DNA of 49,466 bases from GCA-002722245 sp964230605 (GTDB taxonomy: Bacteria > Bacteroidota > Bacteroidia > Flavobacteriales_C > GCA-002722245): NCBI GenBank assembly GCA_964230605.1, contig CAXRIN010000050.1, forward strand, positions 1 to 49,466, given 5' to 3'. Shown piece by piece: positions 33,559 through 41,674 of the stretch (position 1 is its first letter; each line of letters begins with the position of its first letter). A program made the position numbers and the translations under genes. The notes beneath the pieces were generated by a model that had not been told where the DNA came from, ran no database searches, and was given only the letters and a program-made list of their open reading frames with translations.

Positions 33559-34520
33559 GATTCAATAAATTGTTTCAAATCTTCAATTCCTTCTTTTGAA
33601 AAGAACTTCAAATTGTGTTTAATTACCAGTGTAAACCCTTTCCATCCAGCAACCTTAATTACAAAATCTTTTTTAGTGACTTGATAACTTTTTATAGCTG
33701 ACTTTTTAAGAACTGTAGGATTAGTTTTTCTTACAAATTGCAAAGGAACATAAGTAATTAACAAGAAAAAAATGACAACCAAATAATCAATCACTTCATA
33801 TTGATAATTCTGGATAATACTTACAGTTTTGGCAACTGCAGCTCCAAAAGTTCCTATTACTCCAACCAAAGCAACAAAACGGAAATAAAGAAAAGGGTCA
33901 ACTCTTTCATCATTGTACTTGCCATTTTCCAATAATAATAGTTGGTCACCATCAACCGCGTACTCTACTCCATTTCCAACTGTAATTCTTTTTAAACCCG
34001 ATAAATCTTTTACTTCTTTGGATTTAAGATTTAATTTCCCAATTCGATTAAATAGCACAACTGCTCTATCCCATCCCGACTGACTATCGTATAATTTTAA
34101 CTTTTTAAGTGATCTGTTCCCATTATCATCCACAATAATTATGTGTGCGTAATTAAAACCAAGTCTACCCTTAATCATTTTTACTTCCTCAATATTCTTG
34201 TAAGGGATAAAATCACTCTTGTTAATTGGTAAATCAATTCTTTTAACACTTCTCAAATCGTAAAGTGCTAAAAACAAAAGCAAGCTTAAAGGATAAAAAC
34301 TTGTGTAAATAGCAGCCCCAAAAATTAAGGTTGAGAAAATAGCATTTAAAACAATTCTAACCTGACGAACATTAACCGTTTTATGGATGTTATTGATTTG
34401 ATGACGAGGCTCAAAAGTTTTTACATCATTCACAGCTATACCGTCGGCAACGAAGTGCGCAAAATCACCACTCTGTAAATTCAGTAGATCCTCTGGTTTA
34501 GTTTTTATCAATTTCGCCAT
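33555..34520 (-). CDS. Membrane protein of unknown function
   Basis: The 321-residue protein has two hydrophobic hairpins: residues of about 56-86 (IVLNAIFSTLIFGAAIYTSF, then LSLLLFLALYDL) and 218-265 (FVALVGVIGTFGAAVAKTV, then VIDYLVVIFFLLITYVPLQF). Each is followed by a soluble segment with a basic, PH-like beta character (NIEEVKMIKGRLGFNYAHII; AIKSYQVTKKDFVIKVAG). The two halves look similar in layout, which hints at an internal duplication. I do not recognise a family. It heads the unit with DUF4286 and rsmA, overlapping by ATGA. Confidence 0.7.
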   Translation of the reverse strand: MAKLIKTKPEDLLNLQSGDFAHFVADGIAVNDVKTFEPRHQINNIHKTVNVRQVRIVLNAIFSTLIFGAAIYTSFYPLSLLLFLALYDLRSVKRIDLPINKSDFIPYKNIEEVKMIKGRLGFNYAHIIIVDDNGNRSLKKLKLYDSQSGWDRAVVLFNRIGKLNLKSKEVKDLSGLKRITVGNGVEYAVDGDQLLLLENGKYNDERVDPFLYFRFVALVGVIGTFGAAVAKTVSIIQNYQYEVIDYLVVIFFLLITYVPLQFVRKTNPTVLKKSAIKSYQVTKKDFVIKVAGWKGFTLVIKHNLKFFSKEGIEDLKQFIES

Positions 34521-34540
34521 TACAACTAAAACGGATTAAG

Positions 34541-34548
34541 TATTTTTG
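34541..34548 (+). promoter_or_regulatory. Bacteroidota -7 box (TATTTTTG) ahead of prfB
   Basis: TATTTTTG matches TAnnTTTG exactly, 39 bases before the prfB ATG and divergent from the membrane-protein gene at 33555-34520. Confidence 0.55.
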
Positions 34549-34587
34549 TGCATCCACACAGATTAATAGTCTCACAAAAATAAACTA

Positions 34588-35682
34588 ATGGTAACAGCTG
34601 AACAACTTAAAGAGTTGGTAAAACGACTTGAAGCGTTGAAGGGGTATTTGGAATTAGATAAGAAAGCTATTGAAATCCAAAATGAAGAAGAAAAAACTCA
34701 GGCGCCTGAATTTTGGGATGACCCTAAAAAAGCTGAAATCATTTTAAAAGAAATCAAAAGCAAAAAAGCTTGGATTGAAGAATACGAAACTGTTAAAGCA
34801 GCCTTTGACGATGTGAATGTATTAAGGGAGTTTCTTGAAATGGAAGAAGCTACTCAAGACGAAGTTGAAGAGGCAGAAGCCAATGCCGTTGAACTTTTAG
34901 AAAATTTAGAGTTAAAGAATATGCTTGGGGAAAAAGAGGATGCCCTAAACTGTATCGTTGAAATTAACTCGGGTGCTGGAGGAACAGAATCTCAAGACTG
35001 GGCTTCAATGTTGATGAGAATGTATATTATGTGGGGTGAAAAAAATGGGTTCAAAGTTCGTGAGGTAGAATTAACTGATGGGGAAACAGCGGGGATAAAA
35101 TCATGTACACTTGAATTTGAAGGTGAATTCGCTTATGGTTATTTGAAAGGAGAAAATGGTGTGCATCGTTTAGTCAGATTATCTCCTTTTGACTCTGCAA
35201 ATAAACGCCATACTTCATTCGCTTCTGTTTATGCATATCCAGTAATTGATGATACAATCGAGATTGTTATTCCTCCATCAGATATTGAATGGGATACCTT
35301 CCGTTCAGGAGGTGCTGGTGGACAAAACGTAAACAAAGTTGAAACTGGAGTTCGTTTAACACACAAACCTTCAGGAATAATTATCAGAAACACAGAATCT
35401 CGTTCTCAATTAGCTAACAAAGAAAAGGCTATGCAGCTTTTAAAATCTCAACTTTATGAATTAGAGATGAGAGAACGTCAGAAAAAAGTTGATGAAATTG
35501 AAGGCTCGAAAATGAACATTGAGTGGGGATCTCAAATTAGGAACTATGTTTTCCACCCTTACAAATTAATCAAAGATGTAAGAACTGGTCACGAGACAGG
35601 AAATGTAGGGCCGGTTATGGATGGAGCTTTAATGCCTTTTATTAAAGCTTATTTAATGTCATTTGGAAAATCAGGAAAGTAA
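34588..35682 (+). CDS. prfB: Peptide chain release factor 2 (uninterrupted frame)
   Basis: RF2 releases peptides at UGA and UAA. The 364-residue product has the GGQ hydrolysis motif in GGAGGQNVNKVETG and the RF2-type recognition motif in LVRLSPFDSANKRHTS. Most bacteria interrupt prfB near codon 26 with an in-frame UGA that requires a +1 shift. Here codons 18-22 (34639-34653) read AAG GGG TAT TTG GAA, so the AGGGGG-like stimulator and TAT are kept but CTT TGA C is replaced by sense codons. The usual autoregulation is therefore absent. A -7 box lies upstream; an inverted repeat follows the stop. Confidence 0.96.
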   Translation: MVTAEQLKELVKRLEALKGYLELDKKAIEIQNEEEKTQAPEFWDDPKKAEIILKEIKSKKAWIEEYETVKAAFDDVNVLREFLEMEEATQDEVEEAEANAVELLENLELKNMLGEKEDALNCIVEINSGAGGTESQDWASMLMRMYIMWGEKNGFKVREVELTDGETAGIKSCTLEFEGEFAYGYLKGENGVHRLVRLSPFDSANKRHTSFASVYAYPVIDDTIEIVIPPSDIEWDTFRSGGAGGQNVNKVETGVRLTHKPSGIIIRNTESRSQLANKEKAMQLLKSQLYELEMRERQKKVDEIEGSKMNIEWGSQIRNYVFHPYKLIKDVRTGHETGNVGPVMDGALMPFIKAYLMSFGKSGK

Positions 35683-35689
35683 ATTAATA

Positions 35690-35748
35690 GTCCATAGTCG
35701 ATAGACCATGGACCATAGCAATTACTCCATGGACTATCGTCTATGGAC
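35690..35748. repeat. Inverted repeat of the CCATAGACCATAG type after prfB
   Basis: The 23 bases from 35690 (GTCCATAGTCGATAGACC, continuing CATGGA) are mirrored at 35726-35748 with two mismatches. The same words recur at 40326-40379. It lies in the 79-base gap before the ArsC-like gene. Confidence 0.75.
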
Positions 35749-35761
35749 AATAGACTAAAAA

Positions 35762-36100
35762 ATGAAAATATACCATAACCCACGTTGTAGAAAGAGTAGA
35801 GAAACGCTTCAAATTATTGAAGAAGCAGGTGTTAAAGTTGAAATCGTAAAGTATTTGGAAGATATTCCAACAGCTACTGAATTAAAGGATTTATTAGGTA
35901 AACTGGGAATCCCCGCTGAAAAGCTTTTAAGAAAAGGAGAAGCTATTTTTAAAGAGAACTTTAAAGGAAAAAACTTTTCAGAAGACAAATGGATTGAAGT
36001 CATGATTCAAAATCCAAAACTTATCGAAAGACCAATTGTAGTTAAAGGAGACAAAGCTGTTTTGGGAAGACCACCTCAAAATGTTGAATCATTACTTTAG
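35762..36100 (+). CDS. ArsC/Spx/YffB-family thioredoxin-fold protein (arsenate reductase-like)
   Basis: The 112-residue protein has the family signature YHNPRCRKSRETL near the N terminus, with the catalytic-type Cys9, then the ArsC-typical LLGKLGIPAEKLLRKGE, and RPIVVKGDKAVLGRPPQNV, which carries the Arg that stabilises the substrate in glutaredoxin-linked arsenate reductases. No arsenic-resistance genes are near it, so a true arsenate role is uncertain; it could equally be a YffB-like thiol reductase. It may be co-transcribed with prfB, from which an inverted repeat separates it. Confidence 0.85.
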   Translation: MKIYHNPRCRKSRETLQIIEEAGVKVEIVKYLEDIPTATELKDLLGKLGIPAEKLLRKGEAIFKENFKGKNFSEDKWIEVMIQNPKLIERPIVVKGDKAVLGRPPQNVESLL

Positions 36101-36127
36101 TCTTATTTGTCATTTCTAAATCACTAC

Positions 36128-36244
36128 TGTAGTGGCCTATGAGAATAGGCCATAACAAGTAACATTATAAAATAATCTATTCCAAATCATAAGGAAACAA
36201 GACTTGACATTATAAATTATGGCCTATTCTCATAGGCCACTACA
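36128..36244. repeat. Perfect 27-bp inverted repeat with self-complementary arms, MITE-like
   Basis: The 27-base arm at 36128-36154 begins TGTAGTGGCCTATGAG, continues AATAGGCCATA, and is matched exactly in reverse complement at 36218-36244, with a 63-base spacer. Each arm also folds on itself (GGCCTAT/ATAGGCC). It fills the gap between two convergent genes and ends 6 bases before the stop of the DsbD-like gene at 36250. The structure suggests a non-autonomous mobile element or a two-way terminator. Confidence 0.85.
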
Positions 36245-36249
36245 AAATG

Positions 36250-36699
36250 CTAATTCGAGATATTTACCTCCTCAACTTTTGGAGGTAAACAAACACCTGA
36301 GGTCAAATTACAACTCATGTATTCCAAAGAAATATTTCCGGATGCACCACTTCCGACGTCGGCTAACGTATACATAAATTCATAAGATGCCTCTTTTGTG
36401 AAATACCACAAATCAACCTCAAAAATGTCATCGAATTTGTGTTTTAAACCAGGCTTTTTAACAGATATCAATTCTCCTCCTACAACTCCTTCATGACTAA
36501 CCGATAACGGAATAGGCCCTACTTCACCTGCTAGTGAATCATAAACCATCCAATCATCCTGAACTTTAAATGTGATTTCAACAGTTAAAGTATTTCCACT
36601 AATTTTTGATGAAGAAGATATTTTAACAGGATCCAAATCTCCCTGCCCTTTAGAGACAAAAGCAATCATCAAAAGGAAAATTGAAATTATATTTTTCAT
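36250..36699 (-). CDS. Secreted stand-alone DsbD N-terminal-like domain
   Basis: The 149-residue protein has a signal peptide (IISIFLLMIAFVSKGQ) and one immunoglobulin-like domain resembling the N-terminal domain of thiol:disulfide interchange protein DsbD (VEITFKVQDDWMVYDS, then SCNLTSGVCLPP at the end). The pair of cysteines in SCNLTSGVC, nine apart, matches the redox-active pair of that domain. It overlaps the upstream dsbD by four bases (ATGA), so it is made with it and may be an extra electron acceptor in the periplasm; that is inference. Confidence 0.75.
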   Translation of the reverse strand: MKNIISIFLLMIAFVSKGQGDLDPVKISSSSKISGNTLTVEITFKVQDDWMVYDSLAGEVGPIPLSVSHEGVVGGELISVKKPGLKHKFDDIFEVDLWYFTKEASYEFMYTLADVGSGASGNISLEYMSCNLTSGVCLPPKVEEVNISN

Positions 36700-38735
36700 G
36701 GGTTATTCTTTTTGTAATTCTTCAATGATGATTTCAAAAACTTCAAGAAATCAGCTTTATTCTTTGCGACCGCATAATCAATCGGTAATTCTAGTAACTC
36801 TTTATCATGTCCCATTGTAACGTAATAAGGCTGAGCCACTTTATTAAACCATGTTTTTTGAATATCATAAGCCTTACCCCCAACATATTCAATTTTAGTT
36901 TCACCATCAAAAACAGCTGTGTATGGCTTTTTAAGTTTAATAGTTCTATCATCAGTAAACAATGAAATAATAACAAACTCTTTTTTCAAGAAATCTAAAA
37001 TTTCTGGATCGGCCCAAACTAAATTTTCAATTTCTCTACAGTTTGTACACGCATGACCTGTAAAATCAATAAACACTGGCTTTCCTTGTTCCTTTGCGCA
37101 ACACATTCCCTCTTCCCAATCATAATATCCTTTTAATCCAAGTGGCAAATGCAAATCAGATGAATAAGAAGCCTCACCGCATATCTCATTAGAAGTACCA
37201 GAAGAATTTGCATTAAAATTATAGTCCATTGTCGTCATAGGAGGTAAATAACCACTTAAACCTCTAAGTGGTGCTCCCCACATACCTGGCAATAAGTATA
37301 CCACAAAAGAGAAAACTCCGATTGCCAATATTAATCGTGGAACCTTTATATAAGGTAAATCGGAATCATGTGCGAATTTTAACTTACCTAACAAGTAGAA
37401 TCCTAGAAGTGTAAATATGACTATCCATAAAGCGATGTAAACATCCCTATCTAATATTCCCCAATGTCCAGTTAAATCTGCAACACTTAAAAACTTTAAC
37501 GCTAAAGCCAATTCCAAAAATCCAAAAACAACCTTCACAGAATTTAACCACCCTCCTGATTTTGGTAATGATTTCAACCAAGATGGGAAGAAAGCAAAAA
37601 GCGTAAAGGGTAACGCAAAGGCAGAACTAAAACCTAACATTCCAATTAAAGGTTCAATACCACCTACTTTAAAAGATTCAACCAAAACTGTTCCTATAAT
37701 TGGACCGGTACATGAGAATGAAACCAGCGATAATGTAATCGCCATAAAAATCGCGCCACCTATGCCACCTTTATCTGCTTTTTGATCAGAGGCGTTACTC
37801 CATTTACTTGGTAATGTAATTTCAAACATTCCTAAAAATGAAGCTGCAAAGAATATAAATACCGCAAAAAACAACAAGTTTGGCAGCCAATGTGTAGCCA
37901 TAAGACTAGCTGCTTCAGGACCAAAAACGGCAGATATTATACTCCCTATTAAACAGTAAATTACAATTATGGAAATCCCAAAAATAACAGCCGTCATCCT
38001 TCCTTTTGATTTCCCTCCTTTCCCCTTTAAGAAGAAGGAAACTGTCATTGGTATCATTGGAAAAACACATGGTGTTAAGATGGCTCCTAATCCAAAAAGA
38101 AAAGCTAAAATAAATGTTTCCCAAAATGAGGAATTACCTTTTGACTCTAGTGTTTTCCCCTCAAATGTTTTTAATTTATTCTCTTCTTTTGAAAAATCGT
38201 AACCACATGTATTATCATCCAAAACGTCAGTTGAATTTAATGTTTTTGTTGAAGTCGTTTTAGTTTGGCTACTTCCGTTTCCTACTACTACTTTGAAATT
38301 AGAATTAGGTGGTGATGGAACACATTTTCCTTTTTCACATACTTGTCCGTAATATTTTCCTGATACTGTGAAATTTTCGGAAGTAGATTTAATGGCTTTT
38401 GAAATCACAAAAATGTCACCATCAAAATATTTGTATTCAGCTTCCAATTCTTCTGAATAACCTGTTTTCCCTTTCGGATATTCCCAATCTGAAATAGAAA
38501 TAAAATCAACTGAAGAATCTAAAACTACTTCAAAACCTGGAGGCGCCATTATGTCATCGCTTGCAAGATAAGTGTAAGCGCCTTCTTTTAAATCAAGTTG
38601 AAACTTAACATTGTATACATTCTCCTTGTCTGACTCGACATCAACCTTTACTGTTGCTAAATCTCCAAACTGGGCGTTAAGAGCAAAGGAAAATGAAACT
38701 AATAAAAAGACTAAAAATTTCTTCATAACATCCAT
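36696..38735 (-). CDS. dsbD: Thiol:disulfide interchange protein DsbD
   Basis: DsbD passes electrons from cytoplasmic thioredoxin to periplasmic thiol pathways, including cytochrome c maturation. The 679-residue product has all three parts: a signal peptide (best from MKKFLVFLLVSFSFALNAQ at 38726) and N-terminal domain with a CEKGKCVPP redox pair; an eight-helix membrane region with the cysteines in TPCVFPMIPMTV and SFSCTGPIIG; and a C-terminal thioredoxin-like domain with ACTNC. Length is somewhat above the usual 570-600. The gene downstream repeats the N-terminal domain on its own. The last codons overlap that gene. Confidence 0.93.
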   Translation of the reverse strand: MDVMKKFLVFLLVSFSFALNAQFGDLATVKVDVESDKENVYNVKFQLDLKEGAYTYLASDDIMAPPGFEVVLDSSVDFISISDWEYPKGKTGYSEELEAEYKYFDGDIFVISKAIKSTSENFTVSGKYYGQVCEKGKCVPSPPNSNFKVVVGNGSSQTKTTSTKTLNSTDVLDDNTCGYDFSKEENKLKTFEGKTLESKGNSSFWETFILAFLFGLGAILTPCVFPMIPMTVSFFLKGKGGKSKGRMTAVIFGISIIVIYCLIGSIISAVFGPEAASLMATHWLPNLLFFAVFIFFAASFLGMFEITLPSKWSNASDQKADKGGIGGAIFMAITLSLVSFSCTGPIIGTVLVESFKVGGIEPLIGMLGFSSAFALPFTLFAFFPSWLKSLPKSGGWLNSVKVVFGFLELALALKFLSVADLTGHWGILDRDVYIALWIVIFTLLGFYLLGKLKFAHDSDLPYIKVPRLILAIGVFSFVVYLLPGMWGAPLRGLSGYLPPMTTMDYNFNANSSGTSNEICGEASYSSDLHLPLGLKGYYDWEEGMCCAKEQGKPVFIDFTGHACTNCREIENLVWADPEILDFLKKEFVIISLFTDDRTIKLKKPYTAVFDGETKIEYVGGKAYDIQKTWFNKVAQPYYVTMGHDKELLELPIDYAVAKNKADFLKFLKSSLKNYKKNNP

Positions 38736-38783
38736 TGAACAATCAAACTCCTTAAAAGTTATTGGCTAGAAAGTTAAAATAGC

Positions 38784-39437
38784 TTAAAACTGAACTTCCT
38801 CTCCTGGTTTGAGTTTGAAATACTTGCGTATCAAAAATACAGAAACATAAATAATTGGTGTGTCAATTAAAGCGCAAATCACTTTAAAAAGCCAACCATC
38901 ATATATCATTGAAGAAATTTCTGAAACAGACTTAACTCCTACAAACAAAACAAAAACTACTAAAATCGTATCAACCAACTGAGAAAATATGGTTGACCCA
39001 TTATTCCTAATCCACAAAAATCTCCCTTTGGTAAATCTCTTCCAAAACTCATACAACTGCACATCTACTAATTGAGCCATAAGATAAGCTGTCATACTAG
39101 CCCCAATTACACGCCAAGAATTTCCAAAGACAACATCATAAGTCGCATCTGAAACGGGACTTCCATCAATTGCAGGAAAAACTCCACCAAGTTTTAAAAC
39201 AATAATAATCAAAAGAGAGGCTATAAATCCTGTAAAAACTACCAGAGCTGTTCGTTTTCGACCATAGAACTCAGAAAGCAAATCTGTAATTAAAAAAGTT
39301 ACTGGATAAGGAAGAATTCCTGCTGAAACGACAAATGGCTCGTCTCGAAAAATAGTTTGAATTGTAACGAATTTGTTGGCTATCAAATTACAAACCACCA
39401 AAAACGCAACAAAAAGGCCGCCTAAGAATAAGTACAA
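38784..39437 (-). CDS. Queuosine precursor transporter (YhhQ/VUT family)
   Basis: This roughly 217-residue inner-membrane protein has six hydrophobic segments and the family motifs LVVCNLIANKFV, PYPVTFLITDLLSEFYGRKR and the ASMTAYLMAQLVDVQLY segment. It imports preQ0 or preQ1 for tRNA queuosine synthesis. The start is doubtful: no ATG exists upstream of MYLFLGG, the open frame continues upstream without Met to the previous stop (TNTKNIKKAAYLYLFLGG), and the only common alternative is TTG at 39435-39437. That TTG lies in the loop of a strong hairpin (39411-39452). Confidence 0.85.
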   Translation of the reverse strand: MYLFLGGLFVAFLVVCNLIANKFVTIQTIFRDEPFVVSAGILPYPVTFLITDLLSEFYGRKRTALVVFTGFIASLLIIIVLKLGGVFPAIDGSPVSDATYDVVFGNSWRVIGASMTAYLMAQLVDVQLYEFWKRFTKGRFLWIRNNGSTIFSQLVDTILVVFVLFVGVKSVSEISSMIYDGWLFKVICALIDTPIIYVSVFLIRKYFKLKPGEEVQF

Positions 39438-39452
39438 ATAGGCGGCCTTTTT
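39411..39452 (-). terminator. Terminator-like hairpin spanning the 5' end of the YhhQ-type gene
   Basis: AAAAAGGCCGCCTA and TAGGCGGCCTTTTT form a perfect 14-bp stem around a 14-base loop, ending in a T-run on the minus strand. It terminates transcripts of the gene at 39491-39790 and at the same time sequesters the start region of the transporter gene. The same stem also works on the plus strand. Confidence 0.75.
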
Positions 39453-39490
39453 AATATTTTTAGTGTTTGTATTTGAATCTATAGTTTCGA

Positions 39491-39790
39491 TTAAAAGAAT
39501 CCTACTTTATAAATAGACTTTAACGGGATTAAAATCTCTCCCTTTAACGAAACGTTTCTTTCAGTTGCTGCCCAAACAGTGGCTACAACTTTGTATTTCA
39601 CACCCTCTGCATCCTGAAAGTAAATTTTAATATTTGATTTACTTTGAGCACCCAGTGCTGAAGCTCTATTTAAATCTATTTTCCTCTGAAAAACATCTTC
39701 TTTAACTGTTAAAACATCATTCTCCCCAAAGCTAATCTTCGCTATATCTTCCTTTGGTATTTCAACTGGTTTAGTACTTGTTTGAGCCAT
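39491..39790 (-). CDS. Conserved small protein of unknown function
   Basis: The 99-residue cytoplasmic protein has a disordered N terminus (MAQTSTKPVEIPKED) and a beta-rich core (NIKIYFQDAEGVKYKVVATVW, boundaries NIKIYFQD and VVATVW; then GEILIPLKSIYKVGFF at the end). The pattern resembles small beta-barrel proteins found in many Bacteroidota, but I do not recognise a named family. Its start at ATG 39790 is the only Met. The terminator-like hairpin at 39411-39452 follows its stop. Confidence 0.7.
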   Translation of the reverse strand: MAQTSTKPVEIPKEDIAKISFGENDVLTVKEDVFQRKIDLNRASALGAQSKSNIKIYFQDAEGVKYKVVATVWAATERNVSLKGEILIPLKSIYKVGFF

Positions 39791-39840
39791 ATTTCAGAAA
39801 ATTTGAATTCTTTACGGTTTAAAAATACAATTCGTTCCCT

Positions 39841-40311
39841 TTAATTTACAATTTTTTCTTGGATGATTCTATTTAACTCTTCAAATCTCTGAGAGCCAAC
39901 ACGATATCTTAAACCATCTTTATCCGTTAATTCTACAGCATAGTTCCCATGTGTAAAAAACTTAACTTTCCCTCTAATATGTAAATTATAAACAGGTCGA
40001 TTAAAGAGTATCTTACTATACTTTACTACTTCAGATTTCACAATATTTTTCAAATCAATTTTCACCTTTCTAGTGGTCCAAAAACCATCAAGCTCAACGA
40101 TATCTCCTCTAACCTGAGTTTTTAAATGAAGCACAAAAAATGATAAAACACTAATCACCAATATTGCTAACCCGATTATTAAAAAAAGATTTGAAGTTTC
40201 ATCCTTTGAGTCTGAAACAAAATAACTTACAAAAGCACCAAGCGCAATAAACAACCTAATGAATAAATTGAACTTGTTGTAACCTAAATATTGTTTTTCT
40301 TCAAAATCCAT
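39841..40311 (-). CDS. Two-helix membrane protein with PH-like domain, unknown function
   Basis: The 156-residue protein has two membrane segments (about residues 14-32, LFIRLFIALGAFVSYFV; about 42-63, LFLIIGLAILVISVLSFFVL) and a C-terminal soluble part with beta-strand character (VRGDIVELDGFWTTRKVKI, then YAVELTDKDGLRYRVGSQRF) like bacterial PH domains. No family is recognised with certainty. It stands between the small protein at 39491 and tilS on the same strand; 52 bases with an inverted repeat separate it from tilS. Confidence 0.7.
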   Translation of the reverse strand: MDFEEKQYLGYNKFNLFIRLFIALGAFVSYFVSDSKDETSNLFLIIGLAILVISVLSFFVLHLKTQVRGDIVELDGFWTTRKVKIDLKNIVKSEVVKYSKILFNRPVYNLHIRGKVKFFTHGNYAVELTDKDGLRYRVGSQRFEELNRIIQEKIVN

Positions 40312-40325
40312 AAATAAATTTAACT

Positions 40326-40379
40326 AGACCATAGACCATAGTAAGGTAAAAATAATCTATTGACTATAGACTATGGTCC
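40326..40379. repeat. CCATAGACCATAG-type inverted repeat overlapping the tilS stop codon
   Basis: AGACCATAGACCATAG at 40326-40341 is mirrored by CTATAGACTATGGTCC at 40364-40379 with two differences. It uses the same words as the repeat at 35690-35748. Its right arm lies inside tilS and encodes the last residues (MDHSL) and the TAG stop. Confidence 0.75.
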
Positions 40380-41665
40380 ATTGACTTAATAACATAAATA
40401 TTTCTCGTTCCTGAATCTACACGATAACGATTGTCTGAACGATGTCCAATGATCCAAACAACCTTTTCCGCATCGCATAACAGCCATGTATCTTCCTTAT
40501 CTTTTAAACTAAACTTATTATTTATAAAATAGTCGCTTATTTTTTGCTTCCCGTTCATTCCGAAAGGTATAAACCAATCACCTTCTCTCCACTTCCTAAT
40601 TCTAAGTTTTCCTTGAACTTTATCTGCATTAATATATGCAACATTACCTGAGGGTTTAATTTCAACTGGAGCTTGCAAAACCTCCAATTTCAAATCAATA
40701 GGTAATTTATCATCTAAATAATATTCGTTCTTATGAGTCGCGTGATTTTCATACACCTCATAACCTTCGGCTGCACTAACTAACTCCCACTTATTTTTCC
40801 CGTAAAACTTTCTTCCTTTGGTGTCAGAAGATAAAATAGATTCAATATCTGGGTAGGTAAATCCTTTTGACCTTAATAACTGCTGTACAAAGCTTAATTC
40901 AGTTTTATTGTTACTTGTGTATGGTATTAACCTAATATTGTTTTCTAGCTTCAAATTTGATTTCCAAGATTCATAATGTTCGTCCCAATTGTCTTCCACA
41001 GCTTTTAAACGCTTAACTGAATTATTTACAGCATCAAAAACTGATGGATTAATTTCCTTTAATACCGGTATAACTTGATGACGAATTTTATTTCGGAAAT
41101 ATTTGCCAGAAGCATTACTACTATCTTCTCTAAAGGGTATATGGTTTGAATAGATAAATTCGTTGATTTCATCTCTAGAAACACAAAGCATTGGTCTGAT
41201 AATGTTATCACGCATAGCCTTCATTCCCCTTAAACCTTTTAACCCAGTTCCTCTAGTAAGATTAATTAAAATCGTTTCCAACTGATCATCCAAATGATGG
41301 GCTGTTGCAATTTTATTTAAACCCCTAGATTCGCTCAACTCTGCAAACCATTCATACCTTAAATCTCGAGCTTTCATTTGAATACTAACACCTTCTTGTT
41401 TCGCTAATTGTGTAGTATCAAATCTTTTGGAGTGAAATGGAATTTCCAGTTTTTCACTGATTTCTTTCACAAAAGCTTCATCTAAATCGGATTCTTCGCC
41501 TCTAAGTTGATAGTTACAATGCGCGACTTCAATTTTATATTTCAAGTTGTTAAGCAACATTAATAACACTATAGAATCTCGTCCACCACTAACTGCAACA
41601 AGAACTTTGTCGGATGAATCTATTAATAATTCAGATGAAATGAATTGTTTTACTTTTTCTAACAT
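40364..41665 (-). CDS. tilS: tRNA(Ile)-lysidine synthetase TilS
   Basis: TilS converts the anticodon C34 of an isoleucine tRNA to lysidine so that it reads AUA. The 433-residue product has the PP-loop ATPase motif SGGRDS (26-31), AHCNYQLRGEESDLDEAFV (the family HxxxxxR pattern), TAHHLDDQLETIL, REDSSNASGKYFRNKIRH and a C-terminal domain with KWREGDWFIPFGMNGKQKIS. Length is normal. The last five codons and the stop lie in a dispersed inverted repeat, so the native end may have been replaced. In other Bacteroidota a pabB-type gene often adjoins tilS, as here. Confidence 0.94.
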   Translation of the reverse strand: MLEKVKQFISSELLIDSSDKVLVAVSGGRDSIVLLMLLNNLKYKIEVAHCNYQLRGEESDLDEAFVKEISEKLEIPFHSKRFDTTQLAKQEGVSIQMKARDLRYEWFAELSESRGLNKIATAHHLDDQLETILINLTRGTGLKGLRGMKAMRDNIIRPMLCVSRDEINEFIYSNHIPFREDSSNASGKYFRNKIRHQVIPVLKEINPSVFDAVNNSVKRLKAVEDNWDEHYESWKSNLKLENNIRLIPYTSNNKTELSFVQQLLRSKGFTYPDIESILSSDTKGRKFYGKNKWELVSAAEGYEVYENHATHKNEYYLDDKLPIDLKLEVLQAPVEIKPSGNVAYINADKVQGKLRIRKWREGDWFIPFGMNGKQKISDYFINNKFSLKDKEDTWLLCDAEKVVWIIGHRSDNRYRVDSGTRNIYVIKSMDHSL

Positions 41666-41674
41666 TAAAGAAAA

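Noticed and set aside
35762..36100. Arsenic-resistance operon
   Set aside because: Only an ArsC-like thiol reductase is present; no arsR, arsB or acr3 is nearby, so I did not infer arsenate detoxification.
39380..39500. preQ1 riboswitch ahead of the queuosine-precursor transporter
   Set aside because: The leader is only about 50 bases, lacks the preQ1 aptamer core that I would recognise, and the hairpin is a plain perfect stem.
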